Below are positions 1 to 4,789 of a stretch of 5,335 nucleotides of DNA, piece by piece. A program made the translations under genes and the position numbers. Every line of letters starts with the position of its first letter. Positions within the stretch are counted from its first letter, which is position 1. Origin of the DNA: Nitrospirota bacterium (lineage in GTDB: Bacteria > Nitrospinota > Nitrospinia > Nitrospinales > VA-1); contig QJWD01000345.1 of assembly GCA_003235465.1 (NCBI GenBank), forward strand, positions 1-5,335. The letters are read 5' to 3'. Under the pieces are notes generated by a model, which had not been told where the DNA came from, ran no database searches, and was given only the letters and a program-made list of their open reading frames with translations.

Positions 1-2
1 TG

Positions 3-176
3 ATTTATTACGAAACGTTCAATCTCGACCATTTGAACCACACGTCGTTCAAGCGGGAATGGGTGCTCGAATACAATGAACTGCTCAAGGTTTTTCAAGA
101 CTTCCGCGTGCTCAGGTACCGCGAGATGGAGACGGACGGCATCGCCTCGCTGGTGGCCCGGAAACCCGGGGCCTGA
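3..176 (+). CDS. C-terminal end of a TehB-like class I SAM-dependent methyltransferase (5' partial)
   Basis: The window opens inside this gene; 57 codons and a TGA stop are present. The tail reads IYYETFNLDHLNHTSFKREW, then VLEYNELLKVFQDFRVLRYR, ending in ASLVARKPGA. This resembles the end of TehB/tellurite-resistance-like methyltransferases and related small-molecule methyltransferases: an aromatic-rich strand, a FKREWVLEYNELL segment in which the leucine-rich helix follows the conserved Glu, a FRVLRYRE strand and a final LVARKP strand. The SAM-binding motifs would lie upstream of the window, so the substrate cannot be inferred. The reading frame is clean to the stop. The next gene is on the same strand and, if its only ATG is used, overlaps this one by about 100 bases. 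The family call rests on the tail alone and is moderate; some other Rossmann methyltransferase is possible. Confidence 0.6.
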   Translation: MYYETFNLDHLNHTSFKREWVLEYNELLKVFQDFRVLRYREMETDGIASLVARKPGA

Positions 177-948
177 GCCTTTTTCCGCCGCGCCTCTTTG
201 GCGCGCTCTTTTTGTTCTCGCCCTTTTGCTCTCGCTTGCGGCGGGCTGCCAGTCGGCACCGGAAAGAAAGCTGGAGCGCGACGCGTTCACCCTCATCTAC
301 CGCGACAAATCGTCGGCGGGGTCGGATGTGGCGAAGCTCACCCTCGACCACCCGCTCGCCATCAGCAAGGACGAGATGGAGAACCAGCTCCTGTCCCTGC
401 GCTACGAGGAAAGTTCGCTCCTCGGCAAGAAACGCTACGTGTTTTCCACCCGCGATATGCCCGAATTCAGCTCCCTGTTGACCAAGGCGATCAACCGGGC
501 CAGCGGAAAAAACATCGTCCATTTCCAGGTGAGGAGCTCGAAAGGGCTGGTCGAGGGGGATGTCTTCGCGAGCAACAACAAACTGCACTGGCGGTTCCAG
601 TCGATCCAGGGGATGGATTTTTCGAACAATTCTTTTCCGGGCTACCGCGGCGCACCCTGGCGGCTTTTGCCCAAGGAAGGGCAGCGGCTGAATGTCATCC
701 CCAAGCTGCTCGGCGACCGCACCCAGGAAAACTGGCTGTTGGCCGAAATCTCCCTGCCCGAGAAAGCCCGCCGCCTGGTGAAGGAAACGCCGACGGCGAA
801 CAGCGCGCCGGCCCCCGCGGCCTCACCGCCCGACCGGGCCACCCTGGAAAAAAAGCTGAACGCCCTCAAGCAGTTCCGCGACAAGGGGCTCATCGACGAG
901 CGCGATTATCAGCGCAAGAAAAAGGAACTGCTCGACAGCATGCTCTGA
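76..948 (+). CDS. Putative outer-membrane lipoprotein with C-terminal SHOCT-like domain; start codon uncertain
   Basis: From the ATG at 76 the product is 290 residues. A hydrophobic stretch (about residues 42-55, LFVLALLLSLAAGC) ends in a lipobox-like LAAGC with Cys58 (codon at 247), so the mature protein would be a lipid-anchored chain of about 233 residues. Residues 65-230 form an unrecognised mixed alpha/beta region rich in Lys, Glu and aromatics. Residues 238-253 are an Ala/Pro-rich linker. Residues 256-290 (LNALKQFRDKGLIDERDYQR, then KKKELL) match the SHOCT pattern: a short helix, 'KGLIDE.DY..KK' and a second helix. The start is odd: the 41 residues before the signal are Arg/Trp/Pro-rich, overlap the upstream methyltransferase in another frame, and look non-coding. 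The only other usual start in frame before the Cys is TTG at 226, which would leave too short a signal. A frameshift between about 170 and 210, or an unusual start near 178-205, would explain this. The frame downstream of about 205 is well supported; the function is unknown. Confidence 0.7.
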   Translation: MNCSRFFKTSACSGTARWRRTASPRWWPGNPGPEPFSAAPLWRALFVLALLLSLAAGCQSAPERKLERDAFTLIYRDKSSAGSDVAKLTLDHPLAISKDEMENQLLSLRYEESSLLGKKRYVFSTRDMPEFSSLLTKAINRASGKNIVHFQVRSSKGLVEGDVFASNNKLHWRFQSIQGMDFSNNSFPGYRGAPWRLLPKEGQRLNVIPKLLGDRTQENWLLAEISLPEKARRLVKETPTANSAPAPAASPPDRATLEKKLNALKQFRDKGLIDERDYQRKKKELLDSML

Positions 949-954
949 CGCGGC

Positions 955-1428
955 CTAGTTGTTTCCCTTCCGCTCCGCCTGGTTCCACAGAATCTCATCC
1001 ACCTTGTCCATCAGGTTGTTGCGCTCCTGATTGGTGGCGTCGATCTTGCGCTTGATGGCGACGATCTCGCTGTCCGGCAAGTCGGTGCGGCGCACGTCGT
1101 CCTCCAGGTGCCAGCAGCGGATGTTGCGAAGGGCCAGTTCGCTCACCGCCTCGCCAAGCTTTGCGATCTGGTCCGTGGGCGAGACGTTGCGGTTGTCGTA
1201 AAGCTTGACCTTCTCATCGCGGATCTTCACCCGGCCCGCGAGCGCCGCCTGAACGAAGGCGTCGATTTCCTCCTTGAGGTCCTGGCATTGGCGGAGCACG
1301 AGTTCGCGCCGCGCCTCCATTCCCGGCCTCGCTTCCGCATCGGCCGTTTCCAGCGCCTCTTCCAGGTGCCAAAGCCTGAGTTGTTTGATTGAAAGCTTGT
1401 CCACCAGACTGCCCAGGGTTTCAGCCAT
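955..1428 (-). CDS. DUF4254-like protein with an internal duplication
   Basis: The product is 157 residues from the ATG at 1428. I chose this start over one 12 codons upstream because AAGGAGGA (1445-1438) lies 9 bases before it. The protein is an all-helical, charged soluble chain with no signal peptide. Two halves resemble each other: residues 5-63 carry LGSLVDKLSIKQLRLWHLEE and residues 91-147 carry LGEAVSELALRNIRCWHLED; each half then runs to a helix ending in EEID or DKVD. The second half has the motif WHLEDDVRR...IVAIKRKIDATNQERNNLMD, typical of DUF4254 as I remember it (W-H-x-E-D-x-x-R, then K-R-x-I-D-x-x-N-Q-x-R). The first half plus GRVKIRDEKVKLYDNRN matches the LSIL-K-x-Y-H-M and K-x-Y-N-D part that I recall as C-terminal in Bacteroidetes members. 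The biochemical role is unknown; in Bacteroidetes I recall it near glycosyltransferase genes. It is the last gene of the minus-strand run, 61 bases after the O-methyltransferase, and its end is only 6 bases from the end of the opposing lipoprotein gene. Confidence 0.72.
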   Translation of the reverse strand: MAETLGSLVDKLSIKQLRLWHLEEALETADAEARPGMEARRELVLRQCQDLKEEIDAFVQAALAGRVKIRDEKVKLYDNRNVSPTDQIAKLGEAVSELALRNIRCWHLEDDVRRTDLPDSEIVAIKRKIDATNQERNNLMDKVDEILWNQAERKGNN

Positions 1429-1437
1429 GCTGTCTGT

Positions 1438-1445
1438 TCCTCCTT
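1438..1445 (-). promoter_or_regulatory. Shine-Dalgarno site deciding the DUF4254-like start
   Basis: Read on the minus strand, AAGGAGGA lies 9 bases upstream of the ATG at 1428. It is the strongest ribosome binding site in the window. It argues for MAETLGSLVD as the true N-terminus, because the upstream in-frame ATG at 1464 lies before the site and has none of its own. Confidence 0.75.
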
Positions 1446-1489
1446 GATGATCGGGTTTCGCCACCGTCCGTGCCGGGCGCGGGGCGTAT

Positions 1490-2122
1490 TTACTTTTTGC
1501 GAATCAGCGATACGCCGTCGCGAATGGTGAGCATGACGCACTCCACGCGCGCATCGTTCATCACGGCGTCATTGAACCGGCAGATGGCTCGGGTCGAATC
1601 GTCCTGGGGATCGAGCACGCGGCCGCTCCACAACACGTTGTCGGCGACGATCAGGCCTCCGGGCCGAATCTTCGGCAACAGCGCTTCATAATAGTTCAGG
1701 TAATTTTCCTTGTCCGCATCGATGAACGCCATGTCGATGGGGCCCTCGAGTGTGCCCAGGCTGGTGAGCGCGTCGCCCTCGAGCAGGGTGATCTTCCCCC
1801 CATGCGGGCTCTCGTCGAAGAAGCGGCGGGCGAAAGCCACCGCCACCGGGTCGATATCGCAGGTGAACAGCCGGCCGTCGTCCGGCAGGCCCTCGGCGAG
1901 CGACAGGCTGCCGTAGCCGCCGAAGGTGCCGACCTCCACCACCCGCTTCGCACGGGTGAGCTGAACCAGCATCTTGAGCAAGCGGCCCTCGATGCGGCCC
2001 GTCGTCATCTGCGGGATTTCGAGGGTCTCGTAAGTCTCCTTCTCCAGGCGTTCGAGCAGCGCGCCCTCGCCCGAGCTGTGGTCGTGGGTGTAGCGCTCCA
2101 GATTTTCATCGATGAAGTCCAT
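1490..2122 (-). CDS. Family 3 (caffeoyl-CoA type) SAM-dependent O-methyltransferase
   Basis: The 210-residue product has the usual length of bacterial class I, metal-dependent O-methyltransferases. SAM motif I is VVEVGTFGGYGSL (61-73), followed by the acidic strand FTCDID (86-91). Metal and substrate residues are visible: FIDADKENY (133-141) supplies Asp135, and GGLIVADNVLWSGRV (155-169) supplies the Asp161-Asn162 pair, equivalent to the Asp/Asp-Asn divalent-metal site of the family. The C-terminal TIRDGVSLIRKK is the family's typical last strand. Enzymes of this type methylate hydroxyls, often of catechols; the physiological substrate of bacterial members is usually unknown, and nothing nearby reveals it. 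The start at 2122 is preceded by GAAGGAAAGGAG (minus strand), with the GAAGGA part 9 bases from the ATG. The gene lies 22 bases after the glycosylase stop and is probably co-transcribed. Confidence 0.93.
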   Translation of the reverse strand: MDFIDENLERYTHDHSSGEGALLERLEKETYETLEIPQMTTGRIEGRLLKMLVQLTRAKRVVEVGTFGGYGSLSLAEGLPDDGRLFTCDIDPVAVAFARRFFDESPHGGKITLLEGDALTSLGTLEGPIDMAFIDADKENYLNYYEALLPKIRPGGLIVADNVLWSGRVLDPQDDSTRAICRFNDAVMNDARVECVMLTIRDGVSLIRKK

Positions 2123-2144
2123 GGGCTCCTTTCCTTCAAGCGTT

Positions 2145-2774
2145 TCAGTAAGCGATGATGGCCTCGTCCTGCTCGCGCCAGGCGTACCAGGTGGCGACAG
2201 TTTGAAGCGGGTGCCACTTTCCCCCGAGCGCCGCGAGTTCCTTCGCGCCGGGCCGCTCCTTTAAACCGTAAATGGTTTTCACCGCCGCCTTAAGGCCGAG
2301 GTCTCCCACCGGCAGCACGTTCAACCGGCCCAGGGAAAAGATCAGGAACATCTCCGCCGTCCAGCAGCCAATGCCGTTGACGGCGGTGAGGGTGTCCACC
2401 ACCTCGTCGTTGTCCATGAAGCGGAAGCGCCCAGGCCGAATGAGCCTTTCCTCGAAGTGGCGGCTCAGGTCCCTCAGGTAGGCCGTCTTCTGGCGCGACA
2501 GCCCCACCGCCCTAAGCGCCTCCGGTTCGGCGGCGAGAACACGGGCGGGGGTGGGCCTTCGGCCTCTGAACAGGGCGTTAAAACGCCCGGTGATGGTGGC
2601 CGCCGCCTTGGTCGAAATCTGCTGCGAGATGATGGCCGTCGCCAGCACGGTGAAATGCTTCCGGTTGCGCTTGAGCTGAAGCGGCCCGTGCCGCCGGATG
2701 AGATCGGCCATCACCCGGTCGCGGCTGTCGAAGTGACGGATGATTTTTCTCCGGCTGGGAAGTTCGCTCGCCAT
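2145..2774 (-). CDS. DNA-3-methyladenine glycosylase, short AlkA/Mag1 type (HhH-GPD superfamily)
   Basis: The 209-residue product is a base-excision repair enzyme expected to cleave the N-glycosidic bond of alkylated purines such as 3-methyladenine. Family marks: ATAIISQQIS (46-54), the helix entering the fold; LRAVGLSRQKTAYLRDLS (87-104); the helix-hairpin-helix VNGIGCWTAEMFLIFSLG (132-149), which grips the DNA backbone; and the catalytic Asp158 in LPVGDLGLKAAV. A late WHPLQTVATWYAWR (187-200) matches the family's W-x-P-x-R-x-x-A-x-x-Y-x-W-R, with Gln191 where Arg is usual. There is no cysteine cluster of the endonuclease III kind, and the N-terminal domain of E. coli AlkA (282 residues) is missing, as in yeast Mag1-type and many bacterial short forms. 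It starts 12 bases after the LRR gene's stop with only a weak GAGAA upstream, so translation may be coupled. It is not next to an ada gene here. Confidence 0.92.
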   Translation of the reverse strand: MASELPSRRKIIRHFDSRDRVMADLIRRHGPLQLKRNRKHFTVLATAIISQQISTKAAATITGRFNALFRGRRPTPARVLAAEPEALRAVGLSRQKTAYLRDLSRHFEERLIRPGRFRFMDNDEVVDTLTAVNGIGCWTAEMFLIFSLGRLNVLPVGDLGLKAAVKTIYGLKERPGAKELAALGGKWHPLQTVATWYAWREQDEAIIAY

Positions 2775-2786
2775 GACGCTGGGTTC

Positions 2787-3380
2787 TCACCAGTCCACTT
2801 GCAGGGCGCGCAAGCTGCCCAGGCTTTCGGATTCGCGCAGCGTCTCGATGGCGTCGTGGCTTATGCGATTGCCGCAGAGATCGAGGGTGATGAGGCCGCC
2901 AAGCGCCGGGCTCTCGGCGATCGCCCACGCCGCCTCGTCGCCCAGGCCGTTGTGACCGAGTGAAAGCAGGCAAAGCCCGTTCGCCAGGCCGCTCTCGGTG
3001 AGGGCGAGCACACCCTCGAGGCCAAGGCCGGTGCGGTCGAGATAGAGTTCCTTGACCTTTGAGAGCGTGCTCGAGGCCGCAAGCGCTTTCGCCCCGGCAT
3101 CGCCAATGGGGGTGCCCTTCAGGTAAAGGATTTCAAGCTCCGACAACGCGGGCGCCTGGGCGAGCAGGGCGGCGCCCTCCGGCCCGATTGCGTTGCTGTG
3201 TAAAAACAATTTCCTTAAATGACCAAACCCCGGGCTCTCGGCGATCGCCCGCGCCGAGCGGTCGGTCAGCTTGTTGAACCCGAGCGACAGGCTGGCGAGG
3301 CCGGACAGGCCCCGGGCCGCCGCAAGCAGGGCCACGCCGGCATCGCCGAACTCGTTCTTGTCGAGGATCAACTCGCGCAC
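2787..3380 (-). repeat. Tandem array of 81-bp LRR coding units
   Basis: Seven full 81-base units plus a 24-base remnant encode residues 68-264 of the LRR protein. Unit length never varies, so the array has no insertions or deletions. Units 2 and 6 share a 21-base identical stretch (3230-3250 and 2906-2926, offset 324 bases, four units), while other units have diverged at the DNA level. This points to past unit or block duplication within the gene. Confidence 0.85.
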
Positions 3381-3581
3381 CTTGGCCAGGCGGTTAAATT
3401 CGATGAGGTCCTCGATCTCCTCCAGGTTCACCTGCTTGTCGCCCAGATCGAGGCGGAAACAGGCGCCCTCGGAAAGCCCGTCGACATCGGCCTGGCTCAG
3501 CACCATGGCCGTTTCATCCGCCGCCTCGGCGGCAAGCAACGTGAGGCTGTTCTCCACCAGGCTTTCAAACAGCGGGTTCAT
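2787..3581 (-). CDS. Leucine-rich-repeat protein, ribonuclease-inhibitor type (27-residue repeats)
   Basis: The product is 264 residues from the ATG at 3581 (MNPLFESLVENSL). I chose it over a start 27 codons upstream because that extension would lie deep in aroK and is basic and unstructured. Residues 1-67 are a non-repeat helical cap. From residue 68 there are seven full repeats of exactly 27 residues (68-94, 95-121, 122-148, 149-175, 176-202, 203-229, 230-256) and a partial eighth ending in LRALQVDW. The consensus is LxxLxLxxNxLGDEGAxALAxSPxLxx, the alpha/beta horseshoe pattern of RI/NLR-type LRRs. There is no signal peptide or membrane segment, so the protein is probably cytoplasmic and probably binds protein; no partner or enzymatic domain is visible. 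Its first 17 bases overlap the end of aroK, and no strong ribosome binding site is seen, which suggests translational coupling. It has a partial paralogue at 4790. Confidence 0.9.
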   Translation of the reverse strand: MNPLFESLVENSLTLLAAEAADETAMVLSQADVDGLSEGACFRLDLGDKQVNLEEIEDLIEFNRLAKVRELILDKNEFGDAGVALLAAARGLSGLASLSLGFNKLTDRSARAIAESPGFGHLRKLFLHSNAIGPEGAALLAQAPALSELEILYLKGTPIGDAGAKALAASSTLSKVKELYLDRTGLGLEGVLALTESGLANGLCLLSLGHNGLGDEAAWAIAESPALGGLITLDLCGNRISHDAIETLRESESLGSLRALQVDW

Positions 3582-4104
3582 CGACGATCCAGAGTTTCTC
3601 GGTGAAATATTGAATGATCTCGCTCGCGGTTTCCGCCGGCTGCTTTTTGGTGGTGTCCACAACCAGGTCCGCCGCCGCCCGGTATTTCGGCTCCCGCTCG
3701 GCGATGATCTGACGCTGCTCCTCCTCGAACGACAGGCCCTTTTTGAGCGGCGGCCGGTTGGGGTCCCTGCGGATGCGCTCCATGAGCGCCTCCAGACTCG
3801 CGGTCAGCAGCACCGCCCGCCCGTCCCTCTTCAGATGACGGATATTGTCGTCGTTCACCACCACGCCGCCGCCGCAGTCGATGATGGCGTCCCGGGCGCG
3901 GGAACTCACCTCGCGCACCACTCCGGCCTCGAGTTCGCGGAATTTGGGCCAACCGCCCTCCTCCACGATGCGCGGGATGGGTTTCCCCGCCGCCTCGACA
4001 ATGAGATCGTCGATACGATACACGGTGCGGGAAAGCGCCCGGGCCAGGTATTTCGCCACCGTGGATTTGCCCGTCCCACGGTAGCCGAGAAGGATGATAT
4101 TCAT
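3565..4104 (-). CDS. aroK: Shikimate kinase
   Basis: The 179-residue product is a small P-loop kinase that phosphorylates shikimate to shikimate-3-phosphate with ATP (EC 2.7.1.71), on the route to chorismate and the aromatic amino acids, in the cytoplasm. Visible marks: Walker A GYRGTGKST (7-15); IDDLIVEAAG (31-40), carrying the second Asp of the DxD region; FRELE (55-59), with the shikimate-binding Arg56; the Gly triplet CGGGVV (77-82); the lid RDPNRPPLKKG (113-123), with Arg117; and EREPKYRAAADLVVDT (136-151), with Arg137. The length is normal. One oddity: the first acidic residue of DxD, which coordinates magnesium through water in well-studied enzymes, aligns with Arg30. It is the first gene of the minus-strand run, and its last 17 bases overlap the LRR gene. 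The ribosome binding site is only moderate (TTGAGA, about 8 bases before the ATG). No other aro genes lie in the window. Confidence 0.93.
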   Translation of the reverse strand: MNIILLGYRGTGKSTVAKYLARALSRTVYRIDDLIVEAAGKPIPRIVEEGGWPKFRELEAGVVREVSSRARDAIIDCGGGVVVNDDNIRHLKRDGRAVLLTASLEALMERIRRDPNRPPLKKGLSFEEEQRQIIAEREPKYRAAADLVVDTTKKQPAETASEIIQYFTEKLWIVDEPAV

Positions 4105-4195
4105 GATGCTGTCTCAAGCTCCGAAAACCGCGCGGCCTCGAAGCAGGGTAAATTAATCGCGCCCGGCATGCAAACGAAACCCGCGAGGGCCTCAT

Positions 4196-4224
4196 TTGCC
4201 ATCCCGGAGGCGATGATATATGAT
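4196..4224 (+). promoter_or_regulatory. Probable sigma-70-type promoter for the Sel1-repeat gene
   Basis: TTGCCA (4196-4201), a spacer of exactly 17 bases and TATGAT (4219-4224) each match 5 of 6 consensus bases. Transcription would start near 4231, giving a leader of about 59 bases before the GTG at 4290. That start site leaves only about 20 bases before the ATG at 4251, a further reason to prefer the GTG. The -10 lies inside a tandem ATGATAT repeat in the only clearly AT-rich patch of the intergenic region. Confidence 0.5.
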
Positions 4225-4226
4225 AT
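4213..4226. repeat. Tandem 7-base repeat (ATGATAT x2) in the divergent control region
   Basis: Two perfect copies of ATGATAT stand head to tail at 4213-4219 and 4220-4226. They overlap the proposed -10 elements of both divergent promoters. They could be a chance result of AT-richness or a binding site; the sequence alone does not decide. Confidence 0.6.
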
Positions 4227-4242
4227 ACTTTCGGTTTCTCAA
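4213..4242 (-). promoter_or_regulatory. Possible sigma-70-type promoter for the aroK run
   Basis: On the minus strand, TTGAGA (4242-4237), an 18-base spacer and TATCAT (4218-4213) each match 5 of 6 consensus bases. Transcription would begin near 4206 and leave an untranslated leader of about 100 bases before aroK. It overlaps the oppositely directed promoter, so the two may compete or share a regulator. This was found by eye in AT-rich sequence; confidence is limited. Confidence 0.4.
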
Positions 4243-4274
4243 ATGCATGGATGGACCAATATAAACCTCCGACC

Positions 4275-4282
4275 AAAAGGGG
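4275..4282 (+). promoter_or_regulatory. Ribosome binding site for the GTG start of the Sel1-repeat gene
   Basis: AAAAGGGG ends 7 bases before GTG 4290. It is a purine-rich, slightly non-consensus Shine-Dalgarno sequence with good spacing, and it decides between the GTG and the upstream ATG at 4251. Confidence 0.6.
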
Positions 4283-4289
4283 TTTTACC

Positions 4290-4757
4290 GTGAAGAAGCT
4301 AATAGCCCTGTTCTTCCTTTCCATCTGCCTGATCAGCCTCCAGGGGGCCGCGGCCTGGGCCGAAGAAGACGAAGAAATGAAAGGCCTCAAGAAACTGTGC
4401 GAAGAAAAAAACGACTCTGCGTGCTTTCGCATCGGAGAAAAATACCGCATCCTGGAGCGGGACAACAAAACCGCGCTTGAATTTTATCTCAAAGCCTGCG
4501 ACACCGGCCACCTGGACGGCTGCACCTACGCGGGCATCCTGACGGCGGGTAACGGCAAGCAGTACAGCCCGGAATGGAAAAAGGCCGCCGAGTTGTTTCA
4601 GAAAACCTGCGACAAGAATCAGGAAATGGGCTGCTTCAACCTGGGCGCCTTGAAATACAAGGAAGGCCGGCAAAAAGCCGCCATCAAGTATTTCAAGAAA
4701 GCCTGCGACTTGGGCCACCAGACCGCCTGCTCCAATTTGAAAAACCTGGAGAACTGA
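4290..4757 (+). CDS. Secreted cysteine-rich Sel1-repeat protein (HcpA-like)
   Basis: The product is 155 residues from a GTG at 4290. I chose this start because AAAAGGGG (4275-4282) sits 7 bases upstream and because the protein then opens with a classic Sec signal peptide (basic MKK, hydrophobic LIALFFLSICLISL, cut after AWA at residue 24). The mature chain has four C-x7-C pairs (37/45, 70/78, 107/115, 139/147) at intervals of 32-37 residues, inside helical repeats such as AALEFYLKAC-like TALEFYLKAC, AAELFQKTC and AIKYFKKACDLGH. This is the disulfide-braced Sel1-like repeat of Helicobacter Hcp proteins, in which each C-x7-C bridges a helix hairpin. It is expected in the periplasm or outside the cell as a protein-binding scaffold, with no enzymatic residues seen. 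An in-frame ATG at 4251 would put 13 charged residues before the signal and has no ribosome binding site. The LRR gene follows 32 bases downstream. Confidence 0.88.
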   Translation: MKKLIALFFLSICLISLQGAAAWAEEDEEMKGLKKLCEEKNDSACFRIGEKYRILERDNKTALEFYLKACDTGHLDGCTYAGILTAGNGKQYSPEWKKAAELFQKTCDKNQEMGCFNLGALKYKEGRQKAAIKYFKKACDLGHQTACSNLKNLEN

Positions 4758-4789
4758 GTAACAGCGCGGGCGGCGCCCCCGATACAGGA

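Noticed and set aside
198..1055. A 285-codon open frame on the plus strand from a TTG at 198
   Set aside because: It overlaps the lipoprotein in another frame and crosses into the opposing DUF4254-like gene. Its product is Arg/Gly/Pro-rich with no domain, while the competing frame has a lipobox and a SHOCT-like end.
2906..3250. The 21-base direct repeat as an attachment site or mobile-element end
   Set aside because: The spacing is exactly four 81-base coding repeats and both copies are in phase in the LRR array, so coding-repeat duplication explains it. There is no integrase or transposase.
3582..3662. Upstream start (3662) for the minus-strand LRR gene
   Set aside because: It would place 27 basic, low-complexity residues inside the aroK coding region. 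The ATG at 3581 gives a sensible cap and the usual short overlap.
4251..4289. ATG at 4251 as start of the Sel1-repeat gene
   Set aside because: It has no ribosome binding site, would add 13 charged residues before a clean signal peptide, and lies about 20 bases from the predicted transcription start. GTG 4290 with AAAAGGGG upstream fits better.
3271..4293. A 340-codon open frame on the plus strand opposite aroK and the LRR gene
   Set aside because: It is antisense to aroK, whose motifs are complete, and to the start of the LRR gene. Its product is Arg/Pro/Ala/His-rich with no recognisable domain, and it is explained by the lack of stops in GC-rich antisense sequence.
4763..4780. GC-rich short inverted repeat (GGGCGGCGCCC) after the Sel1 gene as a terminator
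   Set aside because: The stem would be only four base pairs and no T-run follows; the next gene begins at 4790 on the same strand, so read-through is more likely.
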